Shown: positions 1 to 4,477, counted from the first letter of the stretch. The stretch: 5,035 bases of DNA from Halobacteriales archaeon SW_5_68_122 (GCA_003022815.1 PXSL01000084.1:1-5035), one strand, 5' to 3'. The notes: generated from the letters alone by a model not told the origin. A program made the numbers and translations.

Positions 1-1
1 C

Positions 2-442
2 ACCCGCGTGCGGTCGTTCGACAACGAGCTTCTGACTGTCCCGAACGCCCAGCTGACCGGCGACGTCCTGACCAACCCGGTCGAGGCCGACAAGCTCCGG
101 ATGAAGTTCGTGTTCGGCATCAGTTACGACGACGACATCGAAGGGGCGACCGACATCATCCTTGAGGAGGCTGAGGCCCATGAGGACATCATGGACGACC
201 CCGCGCCCTCGGTCCGGCTGACCGAACTCGGCGGCTCCTCGGTCGGCCTCCAGTCCCGCTTCTGGATCGCCGAGCCCTCGCGGGCCGACTTCGTGGCGAC
301 CCGCGGCGAGTACGTTACCGCCGTCAAGGAGCGCTTCGACGAGGAGGGTATCGACATCCCCTACCCGCACCGCACGCTCACCGGCGGCATCGAGTTCGCC
401 GACGGACCCGCGGCGACGGCCGAGGCCCCCGCCGAGGAGTGA
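2..442 (+). CDS. MscS-family mechanosensitive ion channel, C-terminal part (5' end outside window)
   Basis: The reading frame is open from the first bases of the window, so the GTG at 8 is internal and the transmembrane part lies upstream. The 146 visible residues match the cytoplasmic region of the small-conductance mechanosensitive channel: the beta-domain motif VPNAQL (about residues 13-18), the alpha/beta-domain opening GISYDDDI (39-46), VRLTELGGSS, an RFW strand and the family's closing FDEEGIDIPYPHRTL. In the family this region forms the ring-shaped cytoplasmic vestibule of a homoheptamer that opens under membrane tension to release solutes on hypo-osmotic shock. The protein ends in an Ala/Glu-rich acidic tail, usual for halophiles. 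It is followed directly by the SRP RNA promoter, with no strong terminator between them. Family assignment is secure; length and membrane topology cannot be seen. Confidence 0.93.
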   Translation, partial: TRVRSFDNELLTVPNAQLTGDVLTNPVEADKLRMKFVFGISYDDDIEGATDIILEEAEAHEDIMDDPAPSVRLTELGGSSVGLQSRFWIAEPSRADFVATRGEYVTAVKERFDEEGIDIPYPHRTLTGGIEFADGPAATAEAPAEE

Positions 443-456
443 CGCCGGGGGTCGAG

Positions 457-472
457 ACGAAAAGCCCATAAG
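457..472 (+). promoter_or_regulatory. Promoter of the SRP RNA gene
   Basis: The stretch acgaaaagcccataag resembles the haloarchaeal BRE/TATA arrangement (purine-rich GAAAA followed by an A/T-rich TATA-like element, here cataag). It is the only A/T-rich stretch between the channel stop codon at 442 and the RNA. It lies about 20-30 bases before the inferred RNA 5' end at 491, the expected archaeal distance. The match is loose, so the exact box is uncertain. Confidence 0.5.
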
Positions 473-490
473 TGGGAGTCGTCTACGGTG

Positions 491-804
491 GAGTGGACTA
501 GGTCGGGCGGTTAGGCCCCGCTCGCCACCCGCGCTATGGTCTTCAGCGGGGACCGAATCCGGGGTTCGTCTGGCCCGACCAGTACGGGCCCCGCAAGCCA
601 ACGTCGAAGCCTCGTCCTGCGAGGGCAGCGGTCTCCGTCCCGGCGTCTGCAGGGACGCCCGGTCGGAGTTAACCGCGGGTAATCCGTCAGGCACGGAAGT
701 GAGCAGCGGGCCCGCGGACAGCTGTCGCCCGCAGGGTCGCGGGGTGGAGGAGGCACGCGGGACTCCCCGCACTGGAACGGCCAGGCAACCCCCGGCGTCC
801 GTTC
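491..804 (+). ncRNA. Signal recognition particle 7S RNA (archaeal SRP RNA)
   Basis: This is the RNA scaffold of the signal recognition particle, which binds SRP19 and SRP54 (Ffh) and targets ribosomes making membrane and secreted proteins to the membrane. The diagnostic part is domain IV (helix 8) at about 686-710: gtcagg, then cac-GGAA-gtg (GNRA tetraloop at 695-698), then agcag, which is the SRP54-binding signature. The 5' domain contains ctaggtcgggcggttaggcc, typical of the archaeal Alu-like domain. The ends were set by helix 1, which archaeal 7S RNAs have: gagtggac (491-498) pairs along all 8 positions with gtccgttc (797-804), with two G-U pairs. This gives 314 nt, close to the roughly 300 nt usual in the group. 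A T5 run follows at 818-822. Ends could be off by a few bases. Confidence 0.93.
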
Positions 805-814
805 ATTCATCCCG

Positions 815-862
815 AACTTTTTGCACGGGGAGCCGCCGCTGGCGGCTCCCCGGCAAAAACTT
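815..862. repeat. Palindromic module A: tttttgc - GC hairpin - gcaaaaa
   Basis: A perfect 11-bp inverted repeat (827-837 ggggagccgcc, 841-851 ggcggctcccc) with a 3-base loop sits inside a second, A/T-type inverted repeat: aactttttgc before it and gcaaaaactt after it. The whole can fold into one long stem broken only by a small bulge. T-runs precede the GC stem on both strands, so it is not a classic stem-then-T terminator. A similar arrangement occurs at 1224-1277. It resembles intergenic palindromic repeats of haloarchaea, but I cannot confirm copies elsewhere. Confidence 0.7.
818..822 (+). terminator. T-run terminator of the SRP RNA
   Basis: TTTTT begins 13 bases after the inferred 3' end of the 7S RNA. 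Archaeal RNA polymerase terminates on short T-runs on the coding strand without needing a hairpin. The strong hairpin just downstream (827-851) may help. Confidence 0.6.
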
Positions 863-880
863 CGATGAAAAAGACACTGC

Positions 881-1087
881 GGGCCTCCCTATGGTCGGCC
901 CCTGGTCCCGCGCTCGCTTCGCTCACGGCTCACTGCGTTCGCCGTTCGCGTTCCCGAGACGCTCCCTACGGTCGCGTCTCGTCACCGCTCGCGCGGTGAA
1001 ACGCCTCGCTTCGCTCGGCGTATGCTGACAGACACGGAGCGCGTAAACAGGTATTTCCCGCCGGACGCTCGCTCCGCTCGCGTCCGG
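881..1087. repeat. Array of hairpins sharing an 11-base loop TCnCTnCGnTC
   Basis: Non-coding. Five inverted repeats have different arms but the same loop length and near-identical loop: 881-885/897-901 (loop 886-896 tccctatggtc), 925-929/941-945 (loop 930-940 tcactgcgttc), 955-962/974-981 (loop 963-973 tccctacggtc), 1001-1005/1017-1021 (loop 1006-1016 tcgcttcgctc) and 1061-1068/1080-1087 (loop 1069-1079 tcgctccgctc). A sixth core (914-924 tcgcttcgctc) lacks complementary arms. Loop positions 3 and 9 are always complementary (C/G, A/T or G/C). A separate hairpin with a 4-base loop, 982-988/993-999 (tcaccgc/gcggtga), lies between units. The reverse strand reads as Glu/Arg/Ser-rich pseudo-protein, which tends to create false ORFs. 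Function is unknown. Confidence 0.8.
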
Positions 1088-1104
1088 TAGCGACCAACGA
1101 TTGA

Positions 1105-1219
1105 CGGCGAGCGCCGAAGGCACGAGGCGGCTGGAGGAGGGAGCTATTTTTTATCGAAGTAATTCGAGAGGTGCCGTCGACGCCTCTCATCATCCAGCGA
1201 ATCACCTTCGGCGATTCGC
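1105..1219. repeat. Further hairpins in the gene-free spacer
   Basis: This continuation of the spacer carries no convincing gene. It contains three more inverted repeats without the 11-base loop motif: cggc/gccg at 1105-1108/1113-1116, gagaggtg/cgcctctc at 1166-1173/1181-1188 (one G-U pair) and gcgaatc/gattcgc at 1197-1203/1213-1219. A T6 run lies at 1147-1152 between the first two; it could stop plus-strand transcription but is not tied to a gene. Together with the modules on either side, the whole stretch 805-1280 is free of supported genes. Confidence 0.6.
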
Positions 1220-1223
1220 GTGG

Positions 1224-1277
1224 ATTTTTGCCAAGCGCTCGCCCTTGGCGAGCCGCAGGCTCACTGTGCAAAAAATT
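1224..1277. repeat. Palindromic module B: tttttgc - hairpin - gcaaaaaa
   Basis: This mirrors module A at the other end of the spacer. The sequence atttttgc (1224-1231) and gcaaaaaat (1268-1276) bracket two mutually exclusive hairpins: gctcgcc/ggcgagc (1237-1243/1247-1253, 3-base loop) and gccaag/cttggc (1230-1235/1244-1249). The outermost bases of the two modules also match each other in inverted orientation: 815-826 against 1266-1277, 11 of 12 positions. Confidence 0.65.
1270..1275 (-). terminator. T6 terminator of the membrane protein gene
   Basis: Read on the minus strand this is TTTTTT, starting six bases after the stop codon of the membrane protein gene at 1281-1283. It is a plausible archaeal T-run terminator that coincides with the right edge of module B. 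Confidence 0.5.
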
Positions 1278-1280
1278 TGG

Positions 1281-1721
1281 TTAGTATAGCCGGAGCGCCC
1301 TCGCGTACCAGGCGCCCGCGGCCGGGACGAGGAGGGCGGCCCCTGCCGTCACCCAGCGGTGATACTCGACGATGGTCCCGGTGGTGAGCGGGCCGACGAG
1401 CGGTTCGTCGGTGGTCAACTGCAGGGGCACCTCCGCGGGCACCGTCACCGCCCACAGGGCGAAAACGGCGACGGTCGCCACCCCGAGGCCGAGCCCGAAC
1501 CCGGCGGCGGTTTCGGGCTCGGTCCGGTCCTCGCGGCCGGCGGCGAAGACGACGACCGCCACGAGCGCCAGTAGTCCGCCGACCCACGGCGAGAGGACGC
1601 CCGCCCCGTAGTAGTTGGCGACGGCCTCGCCGTCCACGACCCCGTACGGGACGGCGAGCAGGACCACCACGAGCAGCGAGGCGACGATGCCGACGGTCGG
1701 CGCGAGCCGTCTGTCCTCCAT
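1281..1721 (-). CDS. Haloarchaeal four-helix membrane protein of unknown function
   Basis: 146 residues with four clear hydrophobic segments, at about residues 8-28, 42-61, 73-93 and 123-142. They are separated by a short acidic extracellular-type loop (VDGEAVANYYGAG), a charged loop (AAGREDRTEPE) and a longer loop after WAVTVPAEV. A conserved-looking YHRWV motif precedes the last helix, and the protein ends in WYARALRLY. There is no cleavable signal peptide and no catalytic motif I recognise. The overall pattern (MEDRRLAPTVGIVASL opening, VVFAAGRE, AVTVP) looks like a small integral-membrane family I associate with haloarchaea, possibly DUF7548, but the family number is from memory. The ATG at 1721 fits a leaderless transcript, with a TTAA box about 26 bases upstream. 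No operon partner. Confidence 0.82.
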   Translation of the reverse strand: MEDRRLAPTVGIVASLLVVVLLAVPYGVVDGEAVANYYGAGVLSPWVGGLLALVAVVVFAAGREDRTEPETAAGFGLGLGVATVAVFALWAVTVPAEVPLQLTTDEPLVGPLTTGTIVEYHRWVTAGAALLVPAAGAWYARALRLY

Positions 1722-1743
1722 ACAAAGAACTCCGACCGGCGAG

Positions 1744-1752
1744 GCCTTAACG
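1744..1752 (-). promoter_or_regulatory. TATA-like box of the membrane protein gene, possibly bidirectional
   Basis: On the minus strand the sequence reads ccgttaagg. The TTAA core (1747-1750) lies about 26 bases before the ATG at 1721, the distance expected if transcription starts at or near the start codon. TTAA is its own complement, so the same site could also drive the plus-strand gene at 1815, with a leader of about 40 nt. No other A/T-rich element is visible in the 93-base divergent spacer apart from bases right next to the membrane protein start. Confidence 0.45.
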
Positions 1753-1814
1753 GGGGCGGGTTCGGCCCATCACCGACCGCAAGGCACACGACCCCCGGTC
1801 CCGAAGCCGGCGGT

Positions 1815-2159
1815 ATGCCACTCGGAGGGGTCACCGACAAGGTGCAGAAAATCCTCGACACCGCCGAGGAACTCTACCAGCGCGTCATGGAACTCCGCGA
1901 ACAGATGATGGAGGTGAGCGAGACCGTTCAGGAGACCGACCGGAAGGTCGAGGCGCTCGAGAACAAGGTCGACCACCAGAGCGCCATCCTCGAGGCGCTC
2001 GCCGAACGGGAGGGCGTCGACGTCGACGAACTCGTCACGGAAGTCGCAATCGAGGAGGCCGAACCGGACGAGGCGGCCGACGGAAGCGACGCCACCGGCG
2101 CTGACGAGAACGGCGACGCGGTTCCCGAGGCCGACCCCGGCGACGACGAGGGAGCCTGA
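1815..2159 (+). CDS. Small acidic coiled-coil protein (DUF5798-like)
   Basis: 114 residues in two parts. Residues 4 to about 65 are a continuous heptad-patterned amphipathic helix (VTDKVQKILDTAEELYQRVMEL, ETVQETDRKVEALENKV, QSAILEALAE) likely to form a coiled coil. Residues 66-80 (GVDVDELVTEV) resemble a short helical cap. The last 35 residues are an acidic, Gly/Ala-rich disordered tail. The pattern of 'TAEELYxRVxELREQ...ETVQET..KVxxLExxVxxQxAILEALAExxGVD' matches the haloarchaeal DUF5798 family as I know it; molecular role unknown. No membrane segment or signal peptide. The ATG at 1815 is the first start in the frame; no strong Shine-Dalgarno is seen. It ends directly against the stop codon of the convergent CoA-binding gene. 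Confidence 0.88.
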   Translation: MPLGGVTDKVQKILDTAEELYQRVMELREQMMEVSETVQETDRKVEALENKVDHQSAILEALAEREGVDVDELVTEVAIEEAEPDEAADGSDATGADENGDAVPEADPGDDEGA

Positions 2160-2567
2160 CTACATCAGTCGCTGGTACTCCACCTTTAGACAGCGGTCCT
2201 CGACGTACTCTTTGCCCGCATCCTCGACGCGCGCTCCGGCCTCGGGGTCGCGGATGCCCTGTTGGGTCCAGACCGCCGCGATGTCCTCGCGGTCGAGTGC
2301 CTCATCGACGACCCCGGCCACCTCGTCGCTGGGCCGGAACACGTCGACGATGTCGACCGATTCCTCGACATCGGAAAGCGAGTCGTAGGCCGCTCGCCCG
2401 AGCACCTCGTCGGCGTAGGGGTTGACCGGGAGCACGTCGTACCCTCGCTCGTGCATGAACTGTGGGATGTCGTGGGCGGCCTTGCCCGGCGTCGTCGAAC
2501 AGCCGACGACGGCGATGGTATCGAGTTCGAGTATCGACCGGAGTTCGTCGTCGCTCTCGATTGGCAT
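2160..2567 (-). CDS. CoA-binding domain protein (YccU-like, COG1832 type)
   Basis: 135 residues, the full length of the stand-alone CoA-binding Rossmann-fold family related to the nucleotide-binding domain of succinyl-CoA synthetase alpha chain. Visible signatures in order: the glycine-rich strand-loop IAVVGCSTTPGKAAHDIP (about 18-35), YDVLPVNPYADEVLG (43-57), a VDIVDVFRPSDEV strand (71-83), AAVWTQQGI (97-105) and the closing VEDRCLKVEYQRL with Cys126. The family binds CoA or an acyl-CoA; the physiological reaction is unknown, and this protein lacks the succinyl-CoA synthetase catalytic domains. It is co-directional with the prenyltransferase upstream, but a TATA-like box in the 44-base gap gives it its own leaderless start at the ATG at 2567. 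Its TAG stop touches the TGA of the convergent gene without a spacer base. Confidence 0.92.
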   Translation of the reverse strand: MPIESDDELRSILELDTIAVVGCSTTPGKAAHDIPQFMHERGYDVLPVNPYADEVLGRAAYDSLSDVEESVDIVDVFRPSDEVAGVVDEALDREDIAAVWTQQGIRDPEAGARVEDAGKEYVEDRCLKVEYQRLM

Positions 2568-2586
2568 ACCCGGGCTACAACGCGGC

Positions 2587-2596
2587 GTGTAAAAAG
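2587..2596 (-). promoter_or_regulatory. TATA-like box of the CoA-binding protein gene
   Basis: On the minus strand the sequence reads ctttttacac, centred about 25 bases before the ATG at 2567. This is the typical geometry of a leaderless haloarchaeal gene. The T5 run could also serve as the terminator of the prenyltransferase gene ending at 2612. Confidence 0.55.
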
Positions 2597-2611
2597 CCTC
2601 CCGCGGGTCGG

Positions 2612-3445
2612 CTACAGGACGACCGCCGCGCGGCCGACGACGAACGCCACCGCCGCGGCGAACATCGAGACCTTCAGCCAGCGCTGGCCGACGGCTGGCG
2701 ACCCGAAGGACCGGTAGGTCGCGCCGAGCATGACCGCGAGCGCCGGCGCCAGAACGACCAGGTACGGGAGACCGAACGTGCCGAGCAGGTACGGTGCCGG
2801 ACTCGCGACGACGGCGACAACGACGAACCCCGCCGCGACGGCGAGCGCCCGTTTCCGGCCGAGGACGATGGGTAGCGTCCGAAGGCCCTCCTCGCGGTCG
2901 CCGGCGATGTCCTCGACATCCTTGACGATCTCGCGGGCCATCGTCGCGCTCGCCGCGAGGGCGAACAGCACGATGGCGGGCGAGAGGTTCCCTCCGACGG
3001 CGGCCCCGCCGTAGAGGAACGTGCTGCCGGTGAGGTACGCCACCAGCGCGTTCCCGACGCCCGGCAGGCCCTTGAACAGTTCCGTGTAGGCGACCAGGGA
3101 GACGAGATTAATCAGGGCGATGGCGATAGCCAGGAGTGGCAACAGCAGCGTCAGGCCGACGGCGACGACGAACAGTAGGACGCTGAACAGGAGCGCGCCG
3201 CGCGGCGACACCGCGCCGCGAGGAATCGGTCGGTCGGGTTGGTTGATGGCGTCGATTTCGCGGTCGAAGTAATCGTTGACGGCGTTGCCGCCGCCCGTCG
3301 CGAGCACCGTTGCGACGGCGGCGATGGCCGTCGGCGCCGGCGCCGATAGCCCCCCGGCGACGAACGCGCCGACGAACGTCAGTCCGCCCGCGGCGACGGC
3401 GTTGCCCGGCCGGGTCAACTCGAGGCACCCGCGAGCCTGCTCCAT
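2612..3445 (-). CDS. Digeranylgeranylglyceryl phosphate synthase (UbiA prenyltransferase family)
   Basis: 277 residues, the usual length. The enzyme transfers the second geranylgeranyl group from GGPP to geranylgeranylglyceryl phosphate (EC 2.5.1.42), the second ether-bond step in archaeal membrane-lipid synthesis, within the membrane. Both Asp-rich motifs of the UbiA superfamily are intact: NAVNDYFDREID (residues 54-65) followed by DRPIPRG, and KDVEDIAGD (175-183) followed by REEGLRTLP; they bind prenyl diphosphate through Mg2+. The opening LELTRPGNAVAAG is typical of the archaeal subgroup. Eight to nine hydrophobic segments fill the rest. The ATG at 3445 fits the family N-terminus, so the gene starts only 6 bases from the divergent tRNA gene. 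No TATA-like box is visible at the expected place, which falls inside the tRNA. A different UbiA substrate cannot be fully excluded. Confidence 0.93.
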   Translation of the reverse strand: MEQARGCLELTRPGNAVAAGGLTFVGAFVAGGLSAPAPTAIAAVATVLATGGGNAVNDYFDREIDAINQPDRPIPRGAVSPRGALLFSVLLFVVAVGLTLLLPLLAIAIALINLVSLVAYTELFKGLPGVGNALVAYLTGSTFLYGGAAVGGNLSPAIVLFALAASATMAREIVKDVEDIAGDREEGLRTLPIVLGRKRALAVAAGFVVVAVVASPAPYLLGTFGLPYLVVLAPALAVMLGATYRSFGSPAVGQRWLKVSMFAAAVAFVVGRAAVVL

Positions 3446-3451
3446 GGCCGA

Positions 3452-3526
3452 GGGCGCTTAGCTCAGTCTGGACAGAGTACTTGGCTTCGGACCAAGCTGC
3501 CGCGGGTTCAAATCCTGCAGCGCCCA
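3452..3526 (+). tRNA. tRNA-Arg (anticodon TCG)
   Basis: A full cloverleaf can be drawn. The acceptor stem is gggcgct (3452-3458) with agcgccc (3519-3525), and the discriminator is A3526. The D stem is gctc (3461-3464) with gagt (3475-3478). The anticodon stem is cttgg (3480-3484) with ccaag (3492-3496), around the 7-base loop cttcgga; U33 precedes anticodon TCG at 3487-3489, which reads CGA. The variable loop is ctgcc. The T stem is gcggg/cctgc with loop ttcaaat. An A in the D loop fits arginine identity. CCA is not encoded and there is no intron. Two oddities: no TATA-like box in the roughly 50 bases upstream, which are the start of the prenyltransferase gene, and no T-run directly downstream. 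The 3' end is duplicated at 4456-4468. Confidence 0.95.
3514..3526 (+). repeat. Attachment-site copy within the tRNA-Arg 3' end (attL-like)
   Basis: The 13 bases cctgcagcgccca cover the 3' T stem (3514-3518), the 3' acceptor strand and the discriminator base. The identical 13 bases lie at 4456-4468. tRNA 3' ends are the standard target of tyrosine integrases, which leave such a duplication while keeping the tRNA intact. Confidence 0.75.
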
Positions 3527-3745
3527 CTCGGACTCCTGTTCCACTCCTTCAGCGCCAATCCGATTCCCGAACGGCCAACATTCGACAGACTGCATCGGGT
3601 CGCTGATAGAGCGACGCTGGCTGCCGAACTTTATTCCATTTGATAGTTGACGATTCCGTCTGAGGGGTGCCGTCTGGTGGTTCGCGTCCATCCAAGTCGG
3701 TCGGCATTCAGGAAATCAATCGCTAATCGTGGACCGCGACTCGCT
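3527..3745. other. Gene-free left end of the tRNA-linked element
   Basis: About 220 bases between the tRNA and the toxin-like pseudogene. Frames on both strands are short and do not resemble a protein I know; those running into the tRNA are antisense or read-through artefacts. There is a small hairpin gtcgct-gatag-agcgac (3599-3615) and a T-arm-like fold at 3676-3692. No integrase remnant could be recognised. It probably represents decayed element DNA or an untranslated att-flanking region. Confidence 0.5.
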
Positions 3746-4083
3746 TCAGGCCCATGCGTTGAGCTCCTCACGACCGGCGAAGGCGTTGCGACTCGGATAC
3801 GTATCGACCAGAGTGATGAGCGCCGACGCGACGCGGTAGGCTGGCATCGTATCGTCGTAGAGAAGAACAACACCGGTATGAGAATCGTTCGGAAGATTTC
3901 CGAAGTCCTTCAACTCGTGACGACGAGATCGTATTCACGAGCGTACGGCAACACGTCATCTTCGTCGTCCACGCCCTCTCCGAGAGCGTCCCGAACGTGT
4001 TCGGCGTACAACCCCTCCTTGTCGAGGTACGTGGCTACCTTCGGGTCGATATTCTCGTCGAGAAGGAACTGCCACTCGGCCAT
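3746..4083 (-). pseudogene. DUF5615 PIN-like toxin gene, inactivated by frameshift
   Basis: The minus-strand frame from the ATG at 4083 reads MAEWQFLLDENIDPKVATYL and continues through LYAEHVRDALGEG to YDLVVTS (residue 57), then meets TGA at 3910-3912. Shifting frame there resumes with LKDFG, NLPNDSHTGVVLLYDD and an Ala/Leu helix to ELNAWA, stop at 3746-3748. LLDENI near the N-terminus, then a VVT-S-D-x-KDF motif about 50 residues on, then a hydrophobic VVLLYDD strand, is the layout of DUF5615 (Mut7-C-like PIN fold RNase), usually the toxin partner of DUF433 proteins. The span is 338 bases, one short of a multiple of three; a 4-base loss (e.g. gact) next to S57 would restore TSDLKDF. The break thus removes the expected active-site Asp. 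It starts one base after the DUF433 stop, so the two were co-transcribed. A window sequencing error is an alternative. Confidence 0.82.
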
Positions 4084-4084
4084 C

Positions 4085-4378
4085 TCAGGCCGTATCCGGC
4101 TCGACGCCGTCGGGTCGTTCTACGGATTCACGGAACTCCTCGAACGCTGTTTCACGCTCGGCCTCGACGTCGCCCATCTCCCGGGGGTGGTCGTGGTAGT
4201 ACGCGAGCGCATGATAGACGTCCGCGACGTCCAGGTCGTATCGATCCGCGACTGCTTCGGGACCGACGCCACGGTCCTCAGCGAGGGCGTACACCTGCCG
4301 GACGCTAACGCGTCGTCCCGCGACGTGAGGTTCGTCCGTCAGTTTGCGGGCGACACGGCGCGGTTCACGCTCTGCCAT
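4085..4378 (-). CDS. DUF433 antitoxin-like protein
   Basis: 97 residues from the ATG at 4378. The core RKLTDEPHVAGRRVSVRQVYALAEDRGVGPEAVADRYDLDVADVYHALAYYHDHPREM (about residues 11-68) follows the DUF433 pattern: an 'EPHIxGxRVxV' strand, then a helix-turn-helix-like segment (PEAVADRYDLDVADVYHALAYY) and the typical YHDHPxEM close. The tail is acidic. DUF433 proteins are generally found next to DUF5615/PIN-like toxins and are regarded as DNA-binding antitoxins; here the broken toxin gene follows after a single base (TGA-g-ATG). Longer starts exist at 4387 (MKRMAERE) and 4441, but a TATA-like box at about 4405 fits initiation at or near 4378, and the added N-terminal residues do not look family-like. 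The gene is apparently intact although its partner is dead. Confidence 0.85.
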   Translation of the reverse strand: MAEREPRRVARKLTDEPHVAGRRVSVRQVYALAEDRGVGPEAVADRYDLDVADVYHALAYYHDHPREMGDVEAERETAFEEFRESVERPDGVEPDTA

Positions 4379-4401
4379 ACGTTTCATTACCGCCTGCTGT
4401 C

Positions 4402-4409
4402 GCAAAAGC
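4402..4409 (-). promoter_or_regulatory. TATA-like box of the DUF433 gene
   Basis: On the minus strand the sequence reads gcttttgc, centred about 27 bases before the ATG at 4378 within an otherwise GC-rich stretch. It supports 4378 as a leaderless start. The match to a TATA consensus is modest. Confidence 0.4.
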
Positions 4410-4455
4410 GTTCGCCCGTGGAGCCGCGAGGCGTTGTTCAACAGTCAAACGAGCG

Positions 4456-4468
4456 CCTGCAGCGCCCA
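4456..4468 (+). repeat. Right copy of the tRNA-Arg 3' end (attR-like)
   Basis: cctgcagcgccca is identical to tRNA bases 3514-3526, in the same orientation and ending exactly on the discriminator A. The identity does not extend further on either side (g4455 against t3513, t4469 against c3527). No other tRNA bases surround it, so it is a 3' fragment only. Confidence 0.75.
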
Positions 4469-4473
4469 TTTTT
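4469..4473 (+). terminator. T5 run after the att copy, probably the original tRNA terminator
   Basis: TTTTT directly follows the duplicated tRNA end. In an intact locus this would sit immediately after the discriminator base, the usual position of an archaeal tRNA terminator. Now it lies 942 bases away from the functional tRNA gene. Confidence 0.55.
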
Positions 4474-4477
4474 CCCG

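Larger units (their letters stand above)
3527..4468. mobile_element. Small decayed integrated element at tRNA-Arg
   Basis: Bounded on the left by the tRNA 3' end and on the right by its exact 13-base copy; 942 bases in all. The interior is visibly less GC-rich than its neighbours (for example around 3625-3660 and 3880-3960). It contains one intact antitoxin-like gene, one frameshifted toxin-like gene and about 220 bases without a gene. The tRNA's likely terminator T-run now lies just outside the right copy, as expected if DNA was inserted between the tRNA and its terminator. No integrase or replication gene is present, so if this was an integrated plasmid or virus it has lost most of its length, or it is a minimal element moved by an integrase elsewhere. 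Origin by integration is inferred, not proven. Confidence 0.65.

Noticed and set aside
827..851. Classic stem-loop plus T-run terminator
   Set aside because: The T-run precedes the stem on both strands and does not follow it, so the bacterial-type arrangement is absent; the T-run alone is listed as the SRP RNA terminator.
881..1087. CRISPR array
   Set aside because: Units are only 16-63 bases apart with irregular spacing, the shared part is just 11 bases, and the flanks are self-complementary arms, not unique spacers of constant length.
923..1289. Several 60-100 codon open frames on both strands over the spacer, one rich in Glu/Arg/Ser
   Set aside because: They are produced by the hairpin repeats (reverse strand of the tcgcttcgctc-type core). 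They lack family resemblance, halophile acidity or a plausible start context.
3485..3491. Reading the tRNA anticodon as TTC (Glu)
   Set aside because: The 5-bp anticodon stem fixes a 7-base loop cttcgga with T33 at 3486, so positions 34-36 are TCG; the rest of the molecule is also arginine-like.
3458..3691. Minus-strand frame ending DLNPRQLGPKPSTLSRLS
   Set aside because: This ending is the antisense translation of the tRNA gene, a common false ORF; the remainder has no protein-like pattern.
3676..3692. T-arm-like fold (ggtgg, 7-base loop ttcgcgt, ccatc) suggesting a second tRNA or tRNA fragment
   Set aside because: No matching acceptor stem, D arm or anticodon arm can be built upstream; the best acceptor candidate near 3624 has mismatches. 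Probably chance.
4379..4441. N-terminal extension of the DUF433 protein (start at 4441)
   Set aside because: The extra 21 residues are basic and not family-like, and the TATA-like box at about 4405 lies inside this extension.
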